64,000 bases of DNA from Psychrobacillus sp044762855 (GTDB lineage: Bacteria; Bacillota; Bacilli; Bacillales_A; Planococcaceae): assembly GCF_044762855.1 (NCBI RefSeq), contig NZ_JBIWFB010000013.1, positions 1 through 64,000 on the forward strand, read 5' to 3'. Positions within the stretch are counted from its first letter, which is position 1. The number at the start of each line of letters is the position of its first letter. A program made the position numbers and the translations under genes. The notes under the pieces were generated by a model. It had not been told where the DNA came from and ran no database searches. It worked only from the letters and a program-made list of their open reading frames with translations. Below are positions 1 to 7,554 of the stretch, piece after piece.

Positions 1-70
1 TCGCTCGACTTGCATGTATTAGGCACGCCGCCAGCGTTCGTCCTGAGCCAGGATCAAACTCTCCATAATA
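1..70 (-). rRNA. 16S ribosomal RNA, 5' end (partial)
   Basis: The reverse complement reads the canonical 5' end of bacterial 16S rRNA, including the universal 27F primer site (AGAGTTTGATCCTGGCTCAG) and GACGAACGCTGGCGGCGTG, continuing to CATGCAAGTCGAGCGA at the window edge. Only the first ~70 nt are inside the window; the rest of the rRNA operon lies to the left. The exact mature 5' end (about 67-70) is set by analogy with Bacillus 16S. Confidence 0.97.
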
Positions 71-242
71 GAGAACTTAAAAAGCTCATGTTGTTCTGCT
101 GGCATCATCATTAAATGATGTCAAAAAATGTATTGCTATCAAGCTAACCGAGGTTAGTCTTTCAAGCTGTATGTCTTAACGTTTTGCATGTTCAGTTTTC
201 AACGTTCATTTTTCGTCACCGATTTTTCGTGGTAACTTTTAT

Positions 243-271
243 ATCATAACAAGTTCAGTTGTCGTTGTCAA
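243..271 (-). promoter_or_regulatory. rrn promoter for the 16S operon
   Basis: On the minus strand there is a consensus -35 TTGACA (271-266), a 17-nt spacer and a -10 TATGAT (248-243). It lies about 170 nt upstream of the 16S 5' end, typical of a Bacillus rrn promoter followed by a leader. A second, weaker TATAAT (346-341) without a good -35 could be an upstream tandem promoter. The sequence is seen directly; activity is inferred. Confidence 0.8.
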
Positions 272-735
272 CAACTTTTAATATCGTTTTTAAAAATTAG
301 TAACTAAAACGACAGGTTTTTATCATACCACCTTCTAAATATTATAGCAAGTTCTTTCTCGAAATTTCTTAAAATAATGTCGAACAATCGAGTTACCGAA
401 AATTATATATTATAGAAGAAACTCATTTCACGTATTTCCTCTCACTAAGAAGAGGCCGACCAAATGTTACAGTAACAAAAGAGTTTAAGATCCCCTAAGA
501 CCCTGATAGTTATAAGTACATCTTCAAAATTTAAGATTTGAATTTCTTTTATTTTTCACTCTATGATATTTTCAAGTTCTAGTCCTTCATCAAACGGTGC
601 CTATCCATTCTTTAGTTTAAGCGGCACAGGCAGATCTAAAACTTGATCTTTCATTGCTTTTTTCGACGGAAGAGAGGGTAATCCCACTCCTTTATAATTT
701 TGATCGTAGACGAGTAAATAGACAAAAATAAGTAT
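272..735. other. AT-rich intergenic stretch upstream of the rRNA operon
   Basis: No intact gene was found. The right part (about 735-610, minus strand) has an open frame without a start codon; it gives a hydrophobic stretch followed by VYDQNYKGVGLPSLPS and ends in LPVPLKLKNG then a stop. This is protein-like and may be the 3' remnant of a decayed gene. The rest shows only possible rrn promoter elements. Confidence 0.4.
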
Positions 736-773
736 TTTAAGCCCCCTTAAACGTTAATTTAAAGGGGCTTAGT
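736..773. terminator. Hairpin terminator, probably bidirectional
   Basis: The segment AAGCCCCCTTAAA...TTTAAAGGGGCTT forms a strong GC-capped stem and is flanked on both sides by ATTTT-type tracts. On the minus strand it lies just downstream of the small open frame at 808-1056. Confidence 0.5.
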
Positions 774-807
774 ATTTTGTCTATAAAACGGTGGTTAAAT
801 AGAGTTT

Positions 808-1056
808 TTAAGTTATTTTACTCATAGCTACTTCATGATAGTAGTCTTCCATATCTCGTTGGTGTTCTTCATGCTCCTCTTTAGTTAATTCAAATATTTC
901 TTGGTCAATGATTTCTAGAGTACCGGGTAGGTGTTTATCAAAAAAGACAATAGAATTTTGGTAATTGTTTTTAATTTTTCCCCTTTTCAACATCAAAAAC
1001 ACTATGCAAGTTATTTCTATTTTGACCAAATCCTTCGCCAGGAAGATTTGGTGCAT
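808..1056 (-). CDS. Small hypothetical protein (doubtful)
   Basis: This is an unrecognised small open frame. The C-terminal half is strongly charged and looks coding (for example EEHEEHQRDMEDYYHEV), whereas the N-terminal part is less convincing. The chosen ATG begins MHQIFLAKDL and has only a weak GAGAG ribosome site; an upstream ATG at 1116 and a later one at 993 have none. A terminator-like hairpin follows at 773-736, in line with a transcribed gene. It could equally be a decaying fragment. Confidence 0.3.
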   Translation of the reverse strand: MHQIFLAKDLVKIEITCIVFLMLKRGKIKNNYQNSIVFFDKHLPGTLEIIDQEIFELTKEEHEEHQRDMEDYYHEVAMSKIT

Positions 1057-1116
1057 ATTTTTTCTCTCATTTTTATTGCGACAAACCAAAAATCCATAAA
1101 AAAACACCCCAACCAT

Positions 1117-1420
1117 TTCTGGAAGGAGTGCTCTATAAACATTGCTATTATAAACTTTTAGATAAGCCGCCTTTGCCGTATTTTATTAGAAAGTTTTAAA
1201 CCACCACTCCTCAAAGTGGGTGTTCGCAAAAGCTATCTTGCATGTCCTTATTGTCAAAAGAGAATAAGGCTTGTCATTCCAGCTTCTATATAAAACTCCC
1301 TGTTACAGCATAAAGGTTAAAACTTAATATCCATACGTACAATGCAGCTTGTATTTATATAATAAACCTATTCCTCACTAAAATCAACGGAAATGATTGC
1401 CACAGATTTTGGATATTTAA
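1117..1420. other. Intergenic stretch with no recognised gene
   Basis: No complete gene is visible. On the plus strand around 1198-1290 a start-less frame encodes ACPYCQKRIRLVIPASI before a stop. The CPYC zinc-knuckle-like motif suggests a gene remnant, but it is too short to assign. Confidence 0.35.
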
Positions 1421-1942
1421 TTAATGTGCATCTGGGAATACTCTTTTTACAGTATCCGAAAACTCCTGGAAGAAACCTTCTACCGGTTCATTTGCTCTGA
1501 TTTTTTCGCCGTATTCATTGAACTGTTTTGTGAAGTCCGGATTCGTTGTCACGTATACATTGTTAAAGTTTGCGTTTGTTGCTCTAGCTTCATCCGCAAC
1601 TTTAGTTTCCAAATCTTCGCTCGCGTCTACTCCTTCTTTCAGCTCAACTGCAACATATGCATTGTTATCAGTTACGAATACATTTGCACTTTCTACTTCT
1701 TCCATTGCTGTGATTTTGTCAGCAACATCATCTGCTAATTCAACCTTATGACCTTCGTTACCATTTGCGTCGTCAGTGTTCGTTTCAACTGTATCAGTGT
1801 CCGTATTGATGTTTGTATCCGCTGCATTATCCGTAGTAGTTGCGCTATTGTCAGCCACATTATCGTCTTTTTTATTTGTTCCACACGCCGCTAATGACCC
1901 GACAAGAAGCATGATCATAGAAATTTGTAATAATTTATTCAT
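1421..1942 (-). CDS. YhcN/YlaJ family sporulation lipoprotein
   Basis: This is a 173-residue lipoprotein with an N-terminal signal peptide ending in a lipobox (LAAC, Cys about residue 20). A low-complexity Asn/Asp/Thr-rich spacer (residues 25-65) precedes a C-terminal YhcN/YlaJ-type domain (about 68-160) with the usual pattern of covert beta-alpha repeats (ANVFVTDNNAYVAVEL, NNVYVTTNPDF). Members of this family sit in the inner spore membrane of Bacillus and affect germination or outgrowth. The ribosome site AAAGGAGG precedes the ATG. A consensus sigma-G promoter sits immediately upstream, supporting forespore expression. It is monocistronic in appearance. Assignment to the family is firm; the precise role is not known. 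Confidence 0.88.
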   Translation of the reverse strand: MNKLLQISMIMLLVGSLAACGTNKKDDNVADNSATTTDNAADTNINTDTDTVETNTDDANGNEGHKVELADDVADKITAMEEVESANVFVTDNNAYVAVELKEGVDASEDLETKVADEARATNANFNNVYVTTNPDFTKQFNEYGEKIRANEPVEGFFQEFSDTVKRVFPDAH

Positions 1943-1977
1943 CTTAAATCCTCCTTTAAAATCTAACTACTCGGACG

Positions 1978-2008
1978 TAGTATGCGTTTGTTTTTTATTA
2001 TTTATTCA
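1978..2008 (-). promoter_or_regulatory. Sigma-G (forespore) promoter of the YhcN-like gene
   Basis: The minus strand reads TGAATA (2008-2003), an 18-nt spacer, then CATACTA (1984-1978). This is an exact fit to the sigma-G consensus known from ssp genes. The likely transcription start is near 1971, about 29 nt upstream of the ATG. The match is seen directly; sigma-G control is inferred and fits the spore lipoprotein downstream. Confidence 0.75.
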
Positions 2009-2010
2009 TT

Positions 2011-2697
2011 TTAGTTTTCTAAAACGGGAGGATAAAATTTTGCTTTTTTTAGTCTGGAGTAATGAGCAAGTGGCCGTTCTATCTTGTAATTTCCCTTCAT
2101 AAAAGAAGCCATTGTATTTTGATAAACTACGCCAGTTACATTTTGCAAACGCCAAGGTGAATGGCTTATTTCCACACGAAATAGTCGTCCTTTCGTTTTC
2201 GTCCATAAGTAATATCGTTCTGTAAGCCATGTACTAAGCCGAGTGCTTTGGATAAAATTTGCAATTGGTTCAAATGTAGTGAGGAAACTTTCATTTTGAT
2301 AATAGCATTTGCTATCTATTGAAAGTGACTTTTTATCCTTTTTAAAATATATTTCTGCGTCTCGATATGGTAAAAAATCACCAAAAGACGCCATTTGTAC
2401 AATGAATGGATGATTCGCATCTAAACTGAAGAAATGGACACCTGCTTTTCCTTTGTAAGTAACATATGTACGTACATTAAGTTCTAAAAATGTTCGCATT
2501 CCTGGTAATGGAGGGATAAATCTAGGTCGATTTCCTTTCACTCGAAAAAATACAAAACCAATCCAAGCTTTGCCTTCATATAAATCGAGTTCTAGCTCAG
2601 GAGGGATATGTTCACGAACATGTTCAGGTGAAACGGGCCAATGAAGAAACAATACATGATGCCATTCCTGTGTCATAATCCACATTTTTTTCCACAT
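2011..2697 (-). CDS. YqjF/DUF2071 family protein
   Basis: A 228-residue cytoplasmic protein of the DUF2071 (YqjF) family of unknown biochemical function. Diagnostic features are the N-terminal MTQEWHHVLFLHWPVSPEHV segment, the AWIGFVFFRVKG stretch and the later HPFIVQMASFGDFLPYRDAEI region. The start used here is the ATG preceded by AAAGGAAA and matches the usual N-terminus of the family. An ATG 45 bases upstream (2742), preceded by GAAGGAACGATA, would add 15 residues and cannot be excluded. An ATG at 2793 is unlikely because it lies inside the terminator of the preceding gene. It stops 68 bases before the spore lipoprotein ATG. Confidence 0.85.
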   Translation of the reverse strand: MWKKMWIMTQEWHHVLFLHWPVSPEHVREHIPPELELDLYEGKAWIGFVFFRVKGNRPRFIPPLPGMRTFLELNVRTYVTYKGKAGVHFFSLDANHPFIVQMASFGDFLPYRDAEIYFKKDKKSLSIDSKCYYQNESFLTTFEPIANFIQSTRLSTWLTERYYLWTKTKGRLFRVEISHSPWRLQNVTGVVYQNTMASFMKGNYKIERPLAHYSRLKKAKFYPPVLEN

Positions 2698-2776
2698 ACT
2701 GTATTTCCTTTCTGTTAAGATAATAAGCTTATTGTCCCCCATTATCGTTCCTTCAAACGAAATTTTTATCACAATC

Positions 2777-2807
2777 GAAAAAAACCCCTCCAACCAAGAA
2801 AGGGGCT
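2777..2807 (-). terminator. Rho-independent terminator after the beta-propeller-like gene
   Basis: The minus strand reads AGCCCCT...AGGGGTT followed by a long T run. It lies directly downstream of the gene ending at 2825. Confidence 0.75.
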
Positions 2808-2824
2808 AATTACTAAAAATGTAT

Positions 2825-4279
2825 TCATTTATCCTTTAAATCCTTACCAAAAATAGCGACACTTTGTCGATTAGTGACAAATTCTCGTCCATTCCATTTC
2901 CATTCATTTTGAACATACCCCAATGCATCCGCGTGATATCTGCCCGCAACTTCTTGATAAGAAAGAAGCTCATACGTGCCGTCTCTAGCATAGTCAATCG
3001 GATACAAGCCGCTTATTGGATCTACCCATCCTTCTATCGGTTCTTTCAGCGTACCATCCGGATTATAAATTTCCGATAAGTACTCTTCCCCTTTGTATGT
3101 TAAATCCAATGTGTATTGCATCGCAGGATTCGAGCTAGTTACCAGTACTTTATAATGGTCTTGATAATGCACCTCATACTTGGAATAATCGTTATATACG
3201 TCCGTATCAAATATTTGCTTCATTTTTTCGTCCAAAAAAGCGAAAACATATGCATAAATCGTACCTCCGCTTCCGCCGGTATCTATTACTATTTGTATAT
3301 CATCTACATGATTCCCTGTAAAATCACCAAGAAAAATAGTTGGGTTATATCCCATATTTTCTTTTAAAGGGATTCTTTCATACATATTCGTTTTTCCATT
3401 CAAAATAACGAGCGTAATGTTTTTCCAAAACGGACTTCCCTCCGTTTTTTCTCCGGTAAGATAGACAGTATCTTGAAAACCATCGCCAGTTACATCCCCT
3501 ATTGCCCAAGTAATTACCACTTGGTCATTCGGATTCGTTGTCCCTTGATGGTTTAAAATTTCTTGCCTTTTTTTATTTAGCACTTCTTTTGATGGATAAG
3601 GAGACGAAAATGTTAAAGCTTTATCAATAGAAACTAAAGCCTGGTCAAAATCCCCCGCTTTCATTTGTGCATCTGCTAAGTAGTACCAATAATAAGAGAA
3701 ATCATTTGTTTTCAATAGATTTTCATAGTAGGCTGCTACTTTTTTAAAGTAATAAGGATAGACATCTTTCGCTTGCACAAGACCTGTTTTATCCCAACGA
3801 TAAACTTCTACTTTATACGCTTCTCCAGTATCATGAGTCCAAATAGCAAGTTCATACTTATCGTCTTTGTCCATATCTTCTGCTTCTAGCTTACTGTAAA
3901 TGATATCGTTTGTAGGTAACCAAACAAAAGCATTATCCATCCATTGCAATAAATTCAATTGTGACCACATACTACCTTGTTGCCACCCGATGATTAGCGT
4001 ATTTACACCAGTGTCTGTGAGTGGTACAGCTAACAAATCTGAGATACCATAACCACTTCCGCTTATCATAATTAGCGGCTGCCACTGGTTGTTTCTGTTT
4101 TTCAATATCAAAATATAGTTTTTCTCCTGATACCGAAATGCACCTATTAACTCATCCACATGGTCACCGTCAATATCCGCCACTATAACTGCGGGCTTCT
4201 TATTAGACTGTTGCAATTCCAAAACCGTTGCAGTTTGCGGTAAAAATCGCTTAAACATATTTATATAATCGTTCATCAT
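2825..4279 (-). CDS. FG-GAP/VCBS-like repeat protein with a TPR-like segment
   Basis: A 484-residue protein with no signal peptide or membrane segment. Repeated Asp-rich calcium-type loops typical of FG-GAP/VCBS beta-propeller blades occur at residues ~35-43 (DIDGDHVDE), ~134-142 (DMDKDDKYE), ~262-270 (DVTGDGFQD) and ~313-321 (DFTGNHVDD). A helical TPR-like stretch lies between the two halves (about 190-240, YWYYLADAQMKAGDFDQALVSIDKAL). The ATGATG start is preceded by GGAAGGGG. Such proteins usually mediate protein binding. No function can be given from sequence. It is flanked by a terminator and a 380-base intergenic region, so it is probably monocistronic. Confidence 0.75.
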   Translation of the reverse strand: MMNDYINMFKRFLPQTATVLELQQSNKKPAVIVADIDGDHVDELIGAFRYQEKNYILILKNRNNQWQPLIMISGSGYGISDLLAVPLTDTGVNTLIIGWQQGSMWSQLNLLQWMDNAFVWLPTNDIIYSKLEAEDMDKDDKYELAIWTHDTGEAYKVEVYRWDKTGLVQAKDVYPYYFKKVAAYYENLLKTNDFSYYWYYLADAQMKAGDFDQALVSIDKALTFSSPYPSKEVLNKKRQEILNHQGTTNPNDQVVITWAIGDVTGDGFQDTVYLTGEKTEGSPFWKNITLVILNGKTNMYERIPLKENMGYNPTIFLGDFTGNHVDDIQIVIDTGGSGGTIYAYVFAFLDEKMKQIFDTDVYNDYSKYEVHYQDHYKVLVTSSNPAMQYTLDLTYKGEEYLSEIYNPDGTLKEPIEGWVDPISGLYPIDYARDGTYELLSYQEVAGRYHADALGYVQNEWKWNGREFVTNRQSVAIFGKDLKDK

Positions 4280-4509
4280 ACACCCCTTCCCAACATCATA
4301 TGCAGAGAAATTGGGAGATGTGGCGTATTAATATAAAAAGCAAGTAATTGCTTCATAGACTGCCTATGATCCAAGTTTTACCGCTCCCGGTTGTCCTTTG
4401 TTTCTCCCGACCCCTTCATCACTTTCAAAACCTCAAATGACTCATGATGCCCTTTCGCATCTAGCATTTATACATCCTTTCTTTAGCTTTTTTACACGTT
4501 TGAAACATT

Positions 4510-4526
4510 TGTAATCAAACTGTAAA
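4510..4526 (+). promoter_or_regulatory. WalR (YycF)-type binding box
   Basis: TGTAAT-CAAAC-TGTAAA is an exact match to the WalR consensus TGTWAH-N5-TGTWAH. It lies 133 bases upstream of a secreted NlpC/P60 wall hydrolase, the class of gene that WalKR regulates in Bacillus and Staphylococcus. The box is seen directly; regulation is inferred. Confidence 0.6.
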
Positions 4527-4536
4527 CTTCTTCAGA

Positions 4537-4562
4537 AAACCCTTTTGCATTAAGGGTTTTAG
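4537..4562 (+). terminator. Terminator-like hairpin in the leader of the NlpC/P60 gene
   Basis: AAAACCCTT-TTGCATT-AAGGGTTTT is a perfect stem ending in a short T tract, between the WalR-type box and the coding sequence. It may be an attenuator, or the end of a short upstream transcript. The remainder of 4280-4658 holds no gene. Confidence 0.4.
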
Positions 4563-4658
4563 ACGTCCTCTCATAGTTTGTGGCATATATTCCCTTAAAG
4601 TATCCATTCTTTTGCATGCTAAAATCGGAGCAAGTCAAAAAAAACTATGGAGGTATTT

Positions 4659-6011
4659 ATGACGAAGAAACGTTTTATCTCAACAACTCTATCAGTTGTC
4701 ATCGGTTTAAGCGCCCTAGGTGTTGCCCCTGACGCTATTCATCCTATAAAAGTATCTGCTGCAACAACTAACGCCCAAAACAATCAACAGGCAGTAGCTG
4801 CAAAGGCAGATCAATTAATTCAAACAGGAAAAAGTTTAATTGGAAAAGCTACTTACAGCAATACAGAGTACAAATCCACTTATCCCTATAAATTTTCATG
4901 TGCAACCTTCCTTATGTACATTTTCGAGCAAAATGGCGTAGATCTTGCAACTTATAATGAAGATTATATGATGAAACAAGGAACTGCTGTAGCTAGAAAC
5001 CAACTGCAAAAAGGGGATTTACTATTCTTTGATAGTAGAGGCGGGAATGTTCCTAACCATGTGGCTATGTACATTGGCGACAATAAGATCATTCAAATGG
5101 CAGATCCAACACAAAAAATTGTCATCACAGACTTAGATAGCAAGCCATATTATAAAGATAGCTATATAACAGCAAGAAGAGTTTTACCAACAATTATGTC
5201 ATCTAATCCAGCAACTACAGGCGATAAGATTGTAGAAAAAGCTTATAGTTTAAAAGATAAAGTAACAATGGGTAGCGTTAATAATGAGTCATCCTTACGT
5301 TTTACTGCTACTGGATTCATCGACTATGTGTATAAAACAAATAATATCAAATTAGGTACGACAAATATTAAAGATTTAATGAATAAAGGGACAACTGTTT
5401 CCAAAGCTAATCTTAAAAAAGGGGACTTAGTTTTCTTTAACAGTACGAAAGGATCTAAAACACCGTCTACGGTAGCAATATACGCAGGGGATCATCGAAT
5501 CATTATTCCAAATTCTGATGGAGTATTAACGAGAGTTCTACTTGTAGATTATTATGAACAGCATTATATTACCGCAAAACGTGTAGTTACTGGAAGTGCA
5601 TCACCATCGGTAGCAGTACCGCCTACAACAAGTTCCACACCAGCTGATAAGATTGTCAGTCTTGCCTCTAATTTAATGGGCAAGGCAACGTTTGGATACG
5701 GGTACGACGAAAAATCTTTATCATTTACTAGCGCTGGATTTACATACTATGTGTTTAATAAACAGGGAGTTAATCTGAAAAGTAAAATAGCTAGTCAACA
5801 AGCTTTAGTAGGAAATGCAGTTCAAAAGAGTAATTTACAAAAAGGGGATTTAATTTTCTTCACTAACGGTGGTTCCAAAATTACGGAAAGTGCAATTTAT
5901 ATTGGAGCCAATCAATATATTCGTCTGAAAACAAACGGTAGTGTTGTGAAAGAAAGTTTGAATTCTACTTGGGCCAATAAAAACTACAAAACAGCTCGTC
6001 GAGTTCTTTAA
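4659..6011 (+). CDS. Secreted protein with three NlpC/P60-type domains, only the first catalytic
   Basis: A 450-residue exported peptidoglycan-hydrolase-like protein. A signal peptide (about 1-35, cleavage after VSA) is followed by three NlpC/P60-like repeats (about 48-177, 187-310, 328-450), each with the KGDLxFF core and ending in TARRV or TAKRV. Domain 1 keeps the catalytic Cys (FSCATF, C81) and His (PNHVAMY, H134). In domain 2 the aligned positions are Ala217 and Thr271; in domain 3 they are Ser358 and Glu410, so both appear inactive and may bind wall. The start is the ATG after GGAGG; an ATG 12 bases upstream sits in the ribosome site. Domain 1 presumably cleaves stem-peptide bonds in peptidoglycan. 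An exact WalR-type box upstream fits control by wall metabolism. It is monocistronic. Confidence 0.88.
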   Translation: MTKKRFISTTLSVVIGLSALGVAPDAIHPIKVSAATTNAQNNQQAVAAKADQLIQTGKSLIGKATYSNTEYKSTYPYKFSCATFLMYIFEQNGVDLATYNEDYMMKQGTAVARNQLQKGDLLFFDSRGGNVPNHVAMYIGDNKIIQMADPTQKIVITDLDSKPYYKDSYITARRVLPTIMSSNPATTGDKIVEKAYSLKDKVTMGSVNNESSLRFTATGFIDYVYKTNNIKLGTTNIKDLMNKGTTVSKANLKKGDLVFFNSTKGSKTPSTVAIYAGDHRIIIPNSDGVLTRVLLVDYYEQHYITAKRVVTGSASPSVAVPPTTSSTPADKIVSLASNLMGKATFGYGYDEKSLSFTSAGFTYYVFNKQGVNLKSKIASQQALVGNAVQKSNLQKGDLIFFTNGGSKITESAIYIGANQYIRLKTNGSVVKESLNSTWANKNYKTARRVL

Positions 6012-6024
6012 TATAAGACCTTGC

Positions 6025-6068
6025 AAAAAGAAGCATTCAACGCATAAGGCGTAAATGCTTCTTTTTTA
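6025..6068. terminator. Bidirectional terminator between convergent genes
   Basis: AAAAAGAAGCATT...AATGCTTCTTTTTT gives a perfect stem with A and T tracts on both sides. It serves the NlpC/P60 gene (plus) and the first MurF-like gene (minus). Confidence 0.85.
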
Positions 6069-6072
6069 TTTA

Positions 6073-7458
6073 TTATTTTTGTTTTAAACTATTTGCAAAA
6101 TCTATCATTGATCGGCTCGACATTGGACCCTTTATCAATAAAATGGTATTTCTATCAAGTATGGGTTTTAAAACATCGATGACTCCAGTTACATTTGGAA
6201 ACACATGGACTGTAGCCTCTATTCCTTCTTCCATTGCTTGTTTTGCGATTTCTTCTGCCTTGCTCCCTATTGTGATCAGTGTATGAATATTTCTTTTTGC
6301 AACCAAACTTCCTATTTCTCGATGGTATTTCTTTTCAAAATTCCCTAATCGCTTAATATCTCCGAGTACAAGGATAATTTTCTTTCCCTGTCCAATGGAA
6401 TCCAACACCTTTAACGCAGCTTCGACAGATGTAGGATTATTTGTCCAAGTATCATCTATAATAGTACTTTCACCTATTCCATTTGAAAACTCTAGGTGTC
6501 TTGTCATATTTTTATAGGTCGCTATACGCGAAATAGCTTCCTTTACATCCATCCCCATTTCATTTACAGCTGCTATTGCAGCAAGCGCATTATATACTTG
6601 GTGCTCTCCATAGCCTGGTATAAAAGCATCGTATGTTTGGTTTGAGAAATGAATTTGAAATTTCATTCCTCTATTTATAAATCTAATATTAGAAGCTCTA
6701 AAATGTGACTTCTCACTTACTCCAAAATAAAGGATCTTTCCTTTAAATGAATGTAGAGGAACTTTTTTAGTATTAGAATCATCGGCATTTAATATTAATA
6801 TGCCGTCTTTCTTTATACCCTCCACTATTTCAGACTTCGCTTTTATATATCCTTCCAGATTTCCACAACCGTCTAAATGATGAACACCAATATTCGTAAT
6901 AATACCTATTGTAGGCTGATAAATATTGCACTGGTGTTTTATATTTCCGATATTACCTAGCCCAAGCTCAAATACAGCGGCTTTAGTTTTTTCATCAATG
7001 CCCATCAAATAAGGTAAAGATTGGCGCGGTTCATTTTTACTACTAACGGATGCTTGGATATTCCAATCTTTACTTAAAATATGTTTGATCATTTCTTTTG
7101 TAGTAGTTTTACCACATGTTCCCGTTATTGCAACTACTGGTATTTGAAAAAGATTCCTGTAGTAATCCATGAATTTCCAATAGGATTGTACAAGACTTTT
7201 TACTTTAATGACCGTTGTATTCGGGAGTGCATTTTTCAATTCTGAGGAAGGCTTATCTGAAATCACAAGAGAAGGTCCCTTATTGTTAATTTCATGCCAG
7301 TTAATAGCATCAATTCTGCTCACAAACATTAGCGTATTACTTTTGGTTAGATCATGCCGATTATAATAAATAGCATTATTTACATTCCAAAGCTCGTTGC
7401 CACTTATTAGTTCCCCTTGTAGTAAATTTCGAATTTCTTTCACGCGTAAAGGTTTCAA
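6073..7458 (-). CDS. MurF-like Mur ligase, paralogue 1
   Basis: A 461-residue ATP-dependent amide ligase of the Mur superfamily. The N-terminal domain (1-105) resembles MurF but is divergent. The central ATPase domain has the P-loop ITGTCGKTTT (111-120) and the segment NIGVHHLDG...EGYIKAKSEI, which carries the expected carbamoylated-Lys position (K208). The C-terminal domain (about 320-461) contains TIIDDTWTNNP and ends with LLIKGPMSSRSM. Canonical MurF adds D-Ala-D-Ala to UDP-MurNAc-tripeptide in the cytoplasm. This protein is more like its neighbour than a housekeeping MurF should be, so another acceptor is likely. The start is TTG, preceded by GGAGGAGTACTA. A sigma-K-like -10 (CATACTATA) lies 19 bases before the start. 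The substrate is unknown. Confidence 0.85.
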   Translation of the reverse strand: MKPLRVKEIRNLLQGELISGNELWNVNNAIYYNRHDLTKSNTLMFVSRIDAINWHEINNKGPSLVISDKPSSELKNALPNTTVIKVKSLVQSYWKFMDYYRNLFQIPVVAITGTCGKTTTKEMIKHILSKDWNIQASVSSKNEPRQSLPYLMGIDEKTKAAVFELGLGNIGNIKHQCNIYQPTIGIITNIGVHHLDGCGNLEGYIKAKSEIVEGIKKDGILILNADDSNTKKVPLHSFKGKILYFGVSEKSHFRASNIRFINRGMKFQIHFSNQTYDAFIPGYGEHQVYNALAAIAAVNEMGMDVKEAISRIATYKNMTRHLEFSNGIGESTIIDDTWTNNPTSVEAALKVLDSIGQGKKIILVLGDIKRLGNFEKKYHREIGSLVAKRNIHTLITIGSKAEEIAKQAMEEGIEATVHVFPNVTGVIDVLKPILDRNTILLIKGPMSSRSMIDFANSLKQK

Positions 7459-7476
7459 TAGTACTCCTCCCCTCTT

Positions 7477-7485
7477 TATAGTATG
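7477..7485 (-). promoter_or_regulatory. Sigma-K-like -10 box before MurF-like paralogue 1
   Basis: The minus strand reads CATACTATA, an exact match to the sigma-K -10 consensus CATANNNTA (and close to the sigma-E -10). It is spaced to give a leader of about a dozen bases containing only the ribosome site. No convincing -35 AC is seen at the usual distance. Confidence 0.4.
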
Positions 7486-7554
7486 AACGCTACTGTTTGA
7501 TGATTAGGTATAGATTGTGCACAGTGTTTGTCCATCTTTTTAAAATAATTTATC

